DNA of 64,000 nt from Fluviicoccus sp. (GTDB lineage Bacteria; Pseudomonadota; Gammaproteobacteria; Pseudomonadales; Moraxellaceae). Under the pieces are notes generated by a model that was given only the letters and a program-made list of their open reading frames with translations, was not told the DNA's origin and searched no databases. The stretch is from the NCBI RefSeq assembly GCF_030646115.1, contig NZ_JAUSMX010000009.1:124001-188000 (forward strand), in the 5' to 3' direction. The translations under genes and the position numbers were made by a program. Shown here piece after piece: positions 39,201-46,641 of this stretch; within the stretch, counting starts at the first letter, position 1; every line of letters begins with the position of its first letter.

Positions 39201-39843
39201 GACGGTCCGGCGTCAATGCCCGTTGGCGATGCGCATGAATCATTCGCGCATCAACCAGCGACCGCAAGGTGTCATCCCCCAAGGTGTGAATCTTCTGGAT
39301 TTCGTGGGAAGTGCGGAATCCGTCGAAAAAATGCAGGAAGGGAATGCGTGACGCCAGCGTCGCGGCATGGGCGATTGCGGCCAGATCCTGGGCTTCCTGC
39401 GGTGAACCGGAGGCCAGCAGCGCAAACCCGGTCGGACGCACCGCCATCACATCCGAATGGTCGCCGAATATCGACAGGGCATGGGTCGCCACGCTGCGGG
39501 CGGCGACATGCAGGCAGAACGGCGTCAGTTCCCCGGCAATCTTGTAGAGGTTGGGCAACATCAGCAGCAGCCCTTGCGAGGCGGTAAAGGTAGTGGTCAG
39601 CGCCCCCGCCTGCAAGGCGCCGTGCACTGCCCCGGCCGCACCGCCCTCCGACTGCATCTCGATCACGGCGGGCACCTGGCCCCACAAGTTGGGGCGCTGC
39701 CCGGCCGACCAGTCATCGGCATGTTCGCCCATGGCCGAGGCTGGGGTAATGGGGTAGATGGCAATGGCTTCACTGAGGCGATAGGCGACCGAGGCGACGG
39801 CTTCGTTGGCGTCCAGCGTGGCGGTGGCGGTGTTGCCGGTCAT
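36259..39843 (-). CDS. nifJ: Pyruvate:ferredoxin (flavodoxin) oxidoreductase
   Basis: 1194 residues, the single-chain form. Domains run from the pyrimidine part (EAIAIYPITPASAMGEHADDW) through a ferredoxin-like insert with two [4Fe-4S] motifs (VCVQCNRCSTICPH, near residue 700, and CTGCGLCVDECP, near 755) to the C-terminal TPP domain (GACAGCGETPY). It oxidises pyruvate to acetyl-CoA and reduces a ferredoxin or flavodoxin. The ATG has GGAGGGA 8 nt upstream. An inverted repeat, GCGTT-N7-AACGC at 39876-39892, lies in the promoter region. No electron acceptor gene is adjacent. Confidence 0.95.
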   Translation of the reverse strand: MTGNTATATLDANEAVASVAYRLSEAIAIYPITPASAMGEHADDWSAGQRPNLWGQVPAVIEMQSEGGAAGAVHGALQAGALTTTFTASQGLLLMLPNLYKIAGELTPFCLHVAARSVATHALSIFGDHSDVMAVRPTGFALLASGSPQEAQDLAAIAHAATLASRIPFLHFFDGFRTSHEIQKIHTLGDDTLRSLVDARMIHAHRQRALTPDRPVLRGTAQNPDAFFQAREASEPWYRACPDIVAETMARFETLTGRAYRLFDYHGHPEAERVLILMGSGAETVHENVDWLLARGEKVGVLRVRLYRPFSVRHFLQALPATTTAMAVLDRTKEAGATGDPLYLDVVSALMESFTEGTSPLSKLPRVIGGRYGLSSKEFTPAMVKAVFDELTSPAPRNHFTIGIRDDVSHSSLEYDETLDIEAADVTRALFYGLGADGTVSSNKASIKIIGECTDLYCQGHFVYDSKKSGSTTVSHLRFGPNPIRSTYEIRHSPFIAIHDAGFLDKYDVLERAANGSTILLNTPAAPESVWATLPREFQTSLLAKNSRLFVIDASRIAADAGLGNRINTVMQVCFFALAKVLPVETALAQIKQSVTEVWGKRGGEVIRRNHSAIDGALAGLQEVRLPDAVSSTHQRRPMVPADADDFAQRVTRLLLEGHGDRLPVSVFTPDGTWPTGTSKLEKRDIAHEIPVWEPDVCVQCNRCSTICPHSALRTVVFEPEAAANAPEAFRQVPETATPELKGLSYTVQVAPDDCTGCGLCVDECPARDRKQPKRKAINMRPVGEHRQREREAWAFLTTVPPVDRSRIPRDAKSLALLPPLFEFSGACAGCGETPYIRLLTQLFGDRLLIANATGCSSIYGGNLPTTPYSKDVNGRGPAWNNSLFEDNAEFGFGMRLGVDLLRDRARQLLDRLAPQLPESLVTGLRTQTDTLDEAALSALRLAVTELRAQLNPLSSPDAAELQPLADYLAPKSVWTVGGDGWAYDIGYGGLDHVLASNRKANILVLDTEVYSNTGGQQSKATPLGAVAKFASAGKETRKKDLGLLAMSYGHVYVASVAMQARSHQTVKAFLEAEAHPGPSLIIAHSPCIAHGYDLLHSPDQQKRAIDSGAWPLYRFDPKRIDDGLPPLLLDAHDDRIPMREYMEQEARFRMVELRDPARYAALVQAAEHATAERRALYHQLAGIRIPVTEVPHD

Positions 39844-40000
39844 GGAGATAGTCCCTCCGTGTTTTATAAATATTAGCGTTCTACTATAACGCCTTGGGCG
39901 AATAACCGTGTGCTTTGCCGGGCAATTTATACGGCTTGTGAGGATTTCACCCGCAGTCTAGACTGGCCGCAAATTACTAACCCTTCATGAGGGCCAAAGG

Positions 40001-40873
40001 ATGAACATGCAAAGTCAGGAAAAGGTGGTGTCCGGGCTTTCCGGGTGGCTGGTGTTGCCGGTGTGGCTGGCGCTGTTTGCCATGGCGGTCTGGAAAATCA
40101 TCGGGGTGCCGGTGGTCGGGGAGGGCGTGCCTTCGGTTCCGGCCATCATTTCGATCCCGCTGCTGATGTTTATTTCCAAGGGCTTCAACATCCTGCAACC
40201 GAATCAGGCGGCGTTATTCACCTTTTTCGGCCGTTATGCGGGCACCATGAAGGATGACGGCTTCTTCTGGGTGAATCCGTTTTACGCCGGTCAGCGCATT
40301 TCCTTGCGCGTGCACAATCTGACCACGCCCACCCTCAAGGTCAACGACCGCGCCGGTAATCCGGTGGAAGTGGCCGCCGTGGTGGTCTGGAAAGTGGCGG
40401 ATACGGCGCGCGCCCTGTTCGATGTCGAGGATTACGGCACCTACGTTGTCATCCAGAGTGAATCCGCCGTTCGCGCCGTGGTCAGCGCCCGCTGGTATGA
40501 CGGCGACACCCATGGCCTCAATTCGCTGCGCGGTGATATGGACGCCGTGGCGCGCTTGCTGGCCGAGTCGATCCAGGAGCATGTGCTGCTGGCCGGGATT
40601 GAAATCGTCGAGGCCCGGATCGCGCATCTGGCCTATGCCCCGGAAATCGCCAGCGCCATGCTGCGCCGCCAGCAGGCCGAAGCCGTGGTGGCCGCCCGCA
40701 CCCGCATTGTTGACGGCGCGGTCGGCATGGTCAAGCTGGCCATCGACCAGCTGGAGTCGGAAAGCGTGGTCAAGCTGGGGGAATCCGACCGCGTGAAACT
40801 GGTCATCAACCTGATGACCGTACTGGTTTCTGATACCGAAACGCAACCGGTGCTGAACGTAGGCAAGGAGTGA
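40001..40873 (+). CDS. SPFH/Band 7 domain membrane protein
   Basis: 290 residues. Two hydrophobic helices near the N-terminus (about 14-60) are followed by an SPFH/Band 7 domain (about 62-250), with GFFWVNPFY, RVHNLTTPTLKVNDRAGNPVEV and RAVVSARWYD typical of the SPFH family. SPFH proteins assemble on membranes and organise microdomains or protease complexes. GAGGG lies 8 nt before the ATG. A 76-residue membrane protein gene follows after 3 bp, so the two are an operon. Confidence 0.87.
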   Translation: MNMQSQEKVVSGLSGWLVLPVWLALFAMAVWKIIGVPVVGEGVPSVPAIISIPLLMFISKGFNILQPNQAALFTFFGRYAGTMKDDGFFWVNPFYAGQRISLRVHNLTTPTLKVNDRAGNPVEVAAVVVWKVADTARALFDVEDYGTYVVIQSESAVRAVVSARWYDGDTHGLNSLRGDMDAVARLLAESIQEHVLLAGIEIVEARIAHLAYAPEIASAMLRRQQAEAVVAARTRIVDGAVGMVKLAIDQLESESVVKLGESDRVKLVINLMTVLVSDTETQPVLNVGKE

Positions 40874-40876
40874 GTC

Positions 40877-41107
40877 ATGGCCAACCATCAACCGGGCGCC
40901 AAGCTGAAGCTGCCGCCACTTTTTTTTGCGGCCACATCGATGGCCGGCCTGTTTCTGGCCGGGGGCGTGTTGGGCTTGTTCGCCCCGCAGGTTATTCCGG
41001 CGCTGGCGGACAAGGCGGTGGCCTGGTCGTTGCTGGGGGTGGGGATAGCGCTTGATGGCTGGGCGGTGTTCCAGTTGATTTCGGCATCCCGGAAACCTAA
41101 TCCGTAA
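40877..41107 (+). CDS. Small two-helix membrane protein, SPFH partner
   Basis: 76 residues with two hydrophobic helices (about 13-37 and 45-68) and a short basic C-terminal end (SRKPNP). AAGGAG lies 7 nt before the ATG. It starts 3 bp after the SPFH gene and its last 11 bp overlap the convergent antiporter gene. No family is recognised; a role in the same membrane complex is inferred from the tight operon. Confidence 0.7.
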   Translation: MANHQPGAKLKLPPLFFAATSMAGLFLAGGVLGLFAPQVIPALADKAVAWSLLGVGIALDGWAVFQLISASRKPNP

Positions 41108-42824
41108 CCCGTGGATCAGGGCAGGGATGCGCCCCGGCTTTCATGCGCTCAAGAATGTGGCGGCTCATGCTCTGCGCCAGCACATCTTCGCTGAAGAAAA
41201 CAGTGCCCATCTTGTCCCGGGTCAGCATCCCGCTCTCTTCATCGCTATGGGTGCGCAGCAGGACTCCCACGCCTGGATTGAGCTCCCGGGCGATTTCGAC
41301 CATGCGGCGGGCCTGCAAGCTGTCGGGTGAGGTGATGACCAGCAGGCCGGCGCGATGGATGTGCGCCTGAATCAGCACTTCGGGAGTTGAGGCGTCGCCG
41401 GATACCGCCGGAATGCTTCGCGATCGCAAAGCCTCCACCAGTTCGCGGTTCTGTTCGGCAGCTACATAAGGAATGCCGGCGGCCTCCAGTTGTGTCGCAA
41501 TACGCCGCCCCACCCGGCCATAGCCGACCAGCACCACCTGTCCGGTGAGCTGTTTCTCATCGACGGTCACCGGCAATTGCGCCAACGGGTCTTCACTCCG
41601 TTCCAGGCGGCGGGCAAGCTCGGAGTGCTGCCGAATCCAGGCCAGTCCCGGTTTGATGGCGGTAAACATCAGTGAATTCAGGGCAATTGAGATTAGCGCT
41701 CCGGCCAGAATCAGGCTGTTGGCTTCAATGGACAATAAACCCAGCGCCATGCCCAATCCTGCCAAAATGAAAGAGAACTCGCCAATCTGGGCCAGACCGG
41801 CGCCGACCGTTAGTGCGGTGTTCAATGGATAGCGGAACAGCAGCACCAGGGCGATGGCGGCCACAGTCTTGCCCAGCATGATGATTGCAACCACCGCCAG
41901 CACCTTCAGCGGATCTGTCAGCAGTATTTGCGGGTTGAACAGCATGCCTGCCGAGACAAAGAACAGCACCGAAAAGGCATCCCGCAGGGGTAACGACTCG
42001 TCCGCCGCCCGGTGGCTGTATTCGGATTCCCGCATCATCATGCCCGCGAAAAAGGCTCCCAAGGCAAAAGAGACATCGAACAGTTTTGCCGAACCATAGG
42101 CTACGCCCAGCGCCGTGGCGACCACACACAGCGTAAACAGCTCGCGGGAGCCGGTGCGCGCAACCATCCACAACAGCTTTGGAAACAGGCGCTTGCCCAC
42201 CACCAGCATCAGGGTCAGGAAGCCGGCGACCTTGGCCAGGGTCAGCAACAGTGTCAGGGCGATGCTGTTGCCGGAATCCTGGCCCGGTGCCTTTCCGCCC
42301 AGCAAGCCCGCCAGCGGCGGTAGTAATACCAGCGCCAGCACCATGACCAGATCCTCCACGACCAGCCAACCAATGGCAATTCGGCCGTTGATGCTGTCCA
42401 GTTGTCCCCGATCCTCCAACGCACGCAACAACACCACGGTGCTGGCCACAGAAAGGGCCAGCCCGAACACCAGCGACTGTCCGAAGGGCCAGCCCCAAGC
42501 CAGGCCGGTTGCCGTTCCCAGCACTGTCGCCACTGTAATCTGAACAATGGCTCCCGGTACGGCCAGGCGTCTGACCGACATCAGGTCGTTAAGCGAAAAA
42601 TGCAGGCCGACGCCGAACATCAGCAGGATGACGCCTATTTCCGCCAACTGTGCGGCCAGCCCCACATCGGCCACAAAACCGGGTGTGGACGGAGCGATGA
42701 TGATGCCCGCAAGCAGATACCCCACCAGCGGCGGCATTTTCAGGCGGGAGACCAGATAGCCCAGTAACAGGGCCAGGGCTAAGCCAACCGTAATGGTGGT
42801 GATCAGGCTGATGTCGTGGGGCAT
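41097..42824 (-). CDS. Kef/YbaL-type monovalent cation:proton antiporter
   Basis: 575 residues. About 12 membrane helices (CPA2 type) with PPLVGYLLAGIIIAP and IGVILLMFGVGLHFSL are followed by a TrkA-N (RCK) domain from about 410 (QVVLVGYGRVGRRIA) and a short tail ending near HPCPDP. It matches YbaL/KefC-type K+/H+ antiporters. The ATG at 42824 has AAGGA 7 nt upstream; a frame running to 42899 is not used. Convergent with the small protein at 40877, and a weak Fur-like sequence (42854-42870) lies upstream. Confidence 0.9.
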   Translation of the reverse strand: MPHDISLITTITVGLALALLLGYLVSRLKMPPLVGYLLAGIIIAPSTPGFVADVGLAAQLAEIGVILLMFGVGLHFSLNDLMSVRRLAVPGAIVQITVATVLGTATGLAWGWPFGQSLVFGLALSVASTVVLLRALEDRGQLDSINGRIAIGWLVVEDLVMVLALVLLPPLAGLLGGKAPGQDSGNSIALTLLLTLAKVAGFLTLMLVVGKRLFPKLLWMVARTGSRELFTLCVVATALGVAYGSAKLFDVSFALGAFFAGMMMRESEYSHRAADESLPLRDAFSVLFFVSAGMLFNPQILLTDPLKVLAVVAIIMLGKTVAAIALVLLFRYPLNTALTVGAGLAQIGEFSFILAGLGMALGLLSIEANSLILAGALISIALNSLMFTAIKPGLAWIRQHSELARRLERSEDPLAQLPVTVDEKQLTGQVVLVGYGRVGRRIATQLEAAGIPYVAAEQNRELVEALRSRSIPAVSGDASTPEVLIQAHIHRAGLLVITSPDSLQARRMVEIARELNPGVGVLLRTHSDEESGMLTRDKMGTVFFSEDVLAQSMSRHILERMKAGAHPCPDPRVTD

Positions 42825-42929
42825 GCGTATTCCTTGAGGCGAGGGGTTTATGTAATAAGAATCATTTCTAAAAAGATAGCAATAAACGAGCCACCTCATC
42901 GTATCCTTCTGTAATCGTCCTGTAGCCGG

Positions 42930-42957
42930 TTGCGATACGAAGCTGGCGCTTTACGAT
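42930..42957 (+). promoter_or_regulatory. Predicted promoter for the FKBP lipoprotein gene
   Basis: TTGCGA, a 16-nt spacer and TACGAT (42952-42957), about 53 nt before the ATG. Confidence 0.35.
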
Positions 42958-43009
42958 AATCCGGTGTAGTTTCGGGGACTTTTGCCCCACCCCTCTCCGG
43001 AAGACACAG

Positions 43010-43720
43010 ATGAAGCATTCCATCAAGGCCACAGGCCTCGTTATCGCCATGGGCCTTGCCCTTTCCGCCTGCAACAAGACTGAAGCTCCCAAAGCCACCA
43101 AGTTGGAGACCGATGACGCCAAGGCCGCGTACAGCATTGGTTACATGACCGGCAAGAACATGGAGGCCCAACTGCCCAAGCTTGATACCGCCAATTTCGC
43201 CGCTGGCATGCAGGACGCTTATGCCAAGAAACCCGGCCTGCTGAAAGAAGACGAAATGAAGACGGTGCTGATGGCCTTTGACGCCCGCATGAAGAAGGAA
43301 GCAGTCGAGCGCCAGGCCAAGACGGCGGCTGAAGCCAAAGGCAAGGGCGAAGCCTATCTGCTGGAAAACGCCAAGAAAGCCGGGGTGAAAACCACGGCTT
43401 CGGGCCTGCAATATGAAGTGATCACCGAAGGCAAGGGAGCCAAGCCCGTGGCTACTGATGTCGTCAAGGTCAACTATGAAGGCAAGCTGGTTGACGGTAC
43501 AGTGTTTGACAGCTCCATCAAGCGCGGCGAGCCGGCGACTTTCCCGCTGAACCAGGTCATTCCGGGCTGGACCGAAGGCCTGCAATTGATGACGGTCGGT
43601 TCCAAGTACAAGCTGACCATTCCCGCCACGCTGGGTTATGGTGAACAGGGCGGCGGTCCCATCCCCCCCAATTCCACGCTGGTGTTTGAGGTGGAACTGC
43701 TGGAAATCGCCCCCAAGTAA
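43010..43720 (+). CDS. FKBP-type peptidyl-prolyl isomerase lipoprotein (Mip/FkpA-like)
   Basis: 236 residues. Signal with LSAC (Cys21) makes it a lipoprotein. An N-terminal helical dimerisation part (about 37-115) precedes the FKBP domain (about 128-235), with [29 protein letters not shown] and [19 protein letters not shown]. It speeds prolyl isomerisation and folding of envelope proteins. A terminator follows at 43735. Relatives are called Mip in pathogens; no virulence role is implied. Confidence 0.92.
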   Translation: MKHSIKATGLVIAMGLALSACNKTEAPKATKLETDDAKAAYSIGYMTGKNMEAQLPKLDTANFAAGMQDAYAKKPGLLKEDEMKTVLMAFDARMKKEAVERQAKTAAEAKGKGEAYLLENAKKAGVKTTASGLQYEVITEGKGAKPVATDVVKVNYEGKLVDGTVFDSSIKRGEPATFPLNQVIPGWTEGLQLMTVGSKYKLTIPATLGYGEQGGGPIPPNSTLVFEVELLEIAPK

Positions 43721-43734
43721 GGCGGGGTGATCGG

Positions 43735-43774
43735 ACGGGCCGCCCTGTGTAAGCTGAGCGGCCCGTTTCATTTT
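43735..43774 (+). terminator. Terminator after the FKBP gene
   Basis: A 9-bp stem (ACGGGCCGC / GCGGCCCGT) with a 14-nt loop is followed by TTCATTTT. Confidence 0.75.
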
Positions 43775-43789
43775 CAGTCCCGGCGGCAG

Positions 43790-44503
43790 TCAATCGTCAT
43801 CAAGTTCCTGACCCGCTTCCATCGGCGCGCTGCTCACAGGCGCTTGCTGCCATTGCCAGCCCCAGAACCCTCCCACACAGACCAGCATCAGTACGGCCAG
43901 CCAGGCATGGTTTTTCTTCACCAGGTCGGTTCCCGCTTCTGCACGACGACCGGTCAGCATCGGCATGGCCAGATTTTGCCGCTGTAACCGGCTCAGCCAG
44001 GCAATCAACGCCAGGTGAGCCACCACGAATGCGAGAAAGACATTGCCAAAGAGCTCGTGCACTTCTTCCAGCCACTCGCCACCCCATTCCTGATAGACCG
44101 CATAACCGCTCAAGGTCACCGGGACCGTCACCAACAGCAACCCGGCCATCATTGCCGCCAGTAACCATTGCAGGCCCGGACGCCAATTCATGCCACCTCC
44201 CTTGGCGTTAATCAAAGTCTTGGGCGAAGGGAGGTTTTTCAGCCTGCGCACCAGCAGGCCCAGCCCGGCATGGCGCGGCCCCAGCAGCCCCCAGAGGATG
44301 CGGAACACCAGCAAGCCGATCATGGTGTAGCCCAGCGTCACATGCACCAGACGCCATTGTTCGCTGTCGCCGGTCAGCCAGGCGCCGGTGAAGCTCAGGG
44401 CGAACAGGGCATGAAAGGCGCGGATCGGGACATCCACGGTGCGGCGGCCCGGAGCTTTTGCCGCCTCACGCGGGGTATCAGTAGGGGAAAGGGATGTATT
44501 CAT
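43790..44503 (-). CDS. Cytochrome b561-type membrane protein
   Basis: 237 residues with four to five membrane helices. Histidines that could bind haem b are in FHALFALSFTGAWL, RLVHVTLGYTM, and the EEVHELFGNVF and FVVAHLALI stretches. It is the last gene of the SHP-DHC-b561 run (12 bp after DHC) and probably passes electrons from the quinone pool to the periplasmic cytochromes. Its C-terminal extension (after about 200) ends acidic (GQELDDD). Confidence 0.87.
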   Translation of the reverse strand: MNTSLSPTDTPREAAKAPGRRTVDVPIRAFHALFALSFTGAWLTGDSEQWRLVHVTLGYTMIGLLVFRILWGLLGPRHAGLGLLVRRLKNLPSPKTLINAKGGGMNWRPGLQWLLAAMMAGLLLVTVPVTLSGYAVYQEWGGEWLEEVHELFGNVFLAFVVAHLALIAWLSRLQRQNLAMPMLTGRRAEAGTDLVKKNHAWLAVLMLVCVGGFWGWQWQQAPVSSAPMEAGQELDDD

Positions 44504-44515
44504 CGTGCACCTCGC

Positions 44516-45013
44516 TTAACGGGGAATCCGGATAAAATCTTCGTCAATATTGCCGCGATCGGCCCCGGAGTGACAGGCGACGCAATTACTGCGGCTGCCG
44601 ACGGACTTGCGTTGCCAGACTGCGCTGGCAATCTTGCGGTGTTCATGGACAAACCAAGCGCTGCGGGTGATGCGGTTTTCCGGCGGCGGGGTTTGGGCTC
44701 TCCCGTCACTGCGGGAATTGACTTGCAGCCAGCGGCCGATTTCACGGATATCCGCTGCCTCCAGCGAGGCATTGACGCCATAATGCTTGTCCAGACCCTG
44801 CATCATGTTCTGCCAGGCGGCGGCAGGCAGCAGGCCCGGTGCAAAGGCCATGTGGCAGGCACCGCACTCCTGGACATATTTGGGGGAGGGGGTGACAGGG
44901 CGAAAGTATTCATCGTCGTCCGCCCGCAACGGACCGGCGGCGGTGATCAAAAGCGCCAGCAGCAGCCGGACGACAGGTTGATGGACGGGGTTCTTCTGAA
45001 AAATAGCGCTCAT
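44516..45013 (-). CDS. Dihaem cytochrome c (DHC family)
   Basis: 165 residues from the ATG at 45013 (GGAG 6 nt upstream). A signal peptide ends near residue 31. Two haem-binding motifs are clear: CGACH (50-54) and CVACH (144-148). The segment VNASLEAADIREIGRWL between them is typical of DHC proteins, which reduce the sphaeroides haem protein SHP. It lies between the SHP-like gene (20 bp upstream) and the b561 gene. Periplasmic. Confidence 0.9.
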   Translation of the reverse strand: MSAIFQKNPVHQPVVRLLLALLITAAGPLRADDDEYFRPVTPSPKYVQECGACHMAFAPGLLPAAAWQNMMQGLDKHYGVNASLEAADIREIGRWLQVNSRSDGRAQTPPPENRITRSAWFVHEHRKIASAVWQRKSVGSRSNCVACHSGADRGNIDEDFIRIPR

Positions 45014-45033
45014 GGCAGTCTCCGTCATCGGGT

Positions 45034-45486
45034 TCAGGGTTTCAGGCTGATCAGCCAGGCCAGGACATCCGCCTTTTCGCCCGGAGTACATTCTCGGCTA
45101 AGCACATCCTTGCAATTGCGGCGGAACCACTTGTCCACCCGCGCCTCGGTCGTGAATGCCTGGGGATTGGCCGCCGGGGCCAGCGCATCCAGCACCTTGC
45201 CGGTGGAGGCATGCTTGCCGGGCCGAACCGGCTGGACGCCATGGCAGGAAGCGCAAGACCATTCGCCGCCATGACGGCTGGTGAAAAACTGTTTCCCCCG
45301 GGCGCTGTCGGGTTTTTCACCGGCCAGTGTCGACCAGCGTTGCAACTGGGCGGCGGGGGAGGTGTCGGCGGCATGGGCCCAGCCCGGCACCCAAGGCAAT
45401 ATCAGGGTGCTTAGCAACACCAGCCATGGCAGGATATTGTTTTTGGCAGGCAGGGCCTGACGGTTGGTGACAGTTGGCTTGTTCAT
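45034..45486 (-). CDS. SHP-like monohaem cytochrome c (DUF1924)
   Basis: 150 residues from the ATG at 45486. A signal peptide (1-40) is followed by one haem motif, CASCH (78-82), and the DUF1924 C-terminal block FRRNCKDVLSRECTPGEKAD (121-140). In the family, SHP has high-spin haem that binds oxygen or NO and is reduced by DHC. It leads the SHP-DHC-b561 operon, and the regulatory genes are transcribed away from it. The physiological substrate is not established. Confidence 0.88.
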   Translation of the reverse strand: MNKPTVTNRQALPAKNNILPWLVLLSTLILPWVPGWAHAADTSPAAQLQRWSTLAGEKPDSARGKQFFTSRHGGEWSCASCHGVQPVRPGKHASTGKVLDALAPAANPQAFTTEARVDKWFRRNCKDVLSRECTPGEKADVLAWLISLKP

Positions 45487-45628
45487 GTCGGCGTCCCTCG
45501 GACTTGTGGCGATTGGGCTATTCTGGTATCCCGAAGCTGTACCTTTCCTGAATCCTGCGTTCAGCCGCCGTTCAGGAAAGGCCGCGCATGCTGGCGGCCA
45601 TCCCGATTTCCACGGCTTGAGGGTTTCC

Positions 45629-45979
45629 ATGAACCGGCAAATAGCAGCTTTCTTGCGGTTGACGGTGTTGGCCGGTGCGCTATGCCTTCCGCCGGGACAG
45701 GCATCCGCCTCCGGCCGCGAAGACCACGAACAGGCCCGGCAGGCGCTGGAGGCCGGACAAATCCAGCCGCTGTCGCGTATTCTGGAACGGGTGGGCCGGC
45801 TGTATCCGGGGCAGGTGCTGGAGGTGGAACTGGAGCGGGAGCAAGGGCGCTGGCTCTATGAAATCAAGTTGCTGCTGCCGGATGGCCGACTGCTCAAGGC
45901 AGAGGTGGATGCCCGCAGCGGCGAGGTGCTGGGTACGAAACGCCGGCAAAGCCGCTCCGGTGCGGCGGGGGAACGCTGA
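45629..45979 (+). CDS. PepSY-domain periplasmic protein
   Basis: 116 residues. A signal peptide (about 1-27, ending ASAS) and a PepSY domain (LSRILERVGRLYPGQVLEVE, then LLKAEVDARSGEVL). PepSY proteins are thought to modulate enzymes or sensors in the envelope. Its stop overlaps the start of the response-regulator gene, so it is the first gene of the PepSY-regulator-kinase operon and may be an input or inhibitor of the kinase. Start: the ATG at 45629. The frame is open back to 45464, antisense to the start of the SHP gene. Confidence 0.85.
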   Translation: MNRQIAAFLRLTVLAGALCLPPGQASASGREDHEQARQALEAGQIQPLSRILERVGRLYPGQVLEVELEREQGRWLYEIKLLLPDGRLLKAEVDARSGEVLGTKRRQSRSGAAGER

Positions 45980-46641
45980 TGCGCGTATTGGTGGTGGAAG
46001 ATGAGCCGACACTGGCCGGGCAATTGCAGGCGTCGCTGATGCAGGCCGGCTATGCCGTGGACGTTTCCGGGAATGGGCGTGAGGCCCTCTTCCTGGGGGA
46101 AACGGAAAGTTATGATGCCGTGATCCTGGACCTGGGTCTGCCGCAAATGGACGGCCTGTCCGTGCTGCGCCGCTGGCGCGCCATGGGCCGCACGCAGCCG
46201 GTGCTGATTCTGACGGCGCGCGACAACTGGTCCGAAAAAGTGGCGGGTATTGATGCCGGAGCCGATGACTACCTGACCAAGCCCTTTCATCCGGAAGAGT
46301 TATTGGCCCGGGTGCGGGCGCTGATCCGGCGTGCAGGCGGTCAGGCGTCCACCCGGTTGGCCTGCGGGCCGGTGGAGCTGGACACGCGCAGCAGTCGCGT
46401 GACGGTGGACGGGCAGGCCGTGACCTTGACCAGCCATGAATACCGGGTACTGGCCTACCTGATGCATCACCCCGACCGCCTGATTTCCCGCACCGAGCTG
46501 ACCGAGCATATCTATGCCCAGGATTTTGACCGCGACTCCAACACCATTGAGGTGTTTATCGGCCGCCTGCGCAAGAAGCTGCCCCAGGATCTGATCGAAA
46601 CCGTGCGCGGTCTGGGTTACCGGCTGCGGGTTCCGTCATGA
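45979..46641 (+). CDS. OmpR-family response regulator
   Basis: 220 residues. An N-terminal receiver with the phospho-acceptor Asp51 (ILDLGLPQMDG), Thr in LTARD and the KPF lysine (DDYLTKPF), then a winged-helix DNA-binding domain (SRVTVDGQAVTLTSHEYRVL). It resembles QseB/PmrA-type regulators. It overlaps PepSY by 1 nt and the kinase gene by 4 nt (ATGA), so all three are one translationally coupled operon. It most likely controls the divergent SHP-DHC-b561 genes. Confidence 0.93.
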   Translation: MRVLVVEDEPTLAGQLQASLMQAGYAVDVSGNGREALFLGETESYDAVILDLGLPQMDGLSVLRRWRAMGRTQPVLILTARDNWSEKVAGIDAGADDYLTKPFHPEELLARVRALIRRAGGQASTRLACGPVELDTRSSRVTVDGQAVTLTSHEYRVLAYLMHHPDRLISRTELTEHIYAQDFDRDSNTIEVFIGRLRKKLPQDLIETVRGLGYRLRVPS

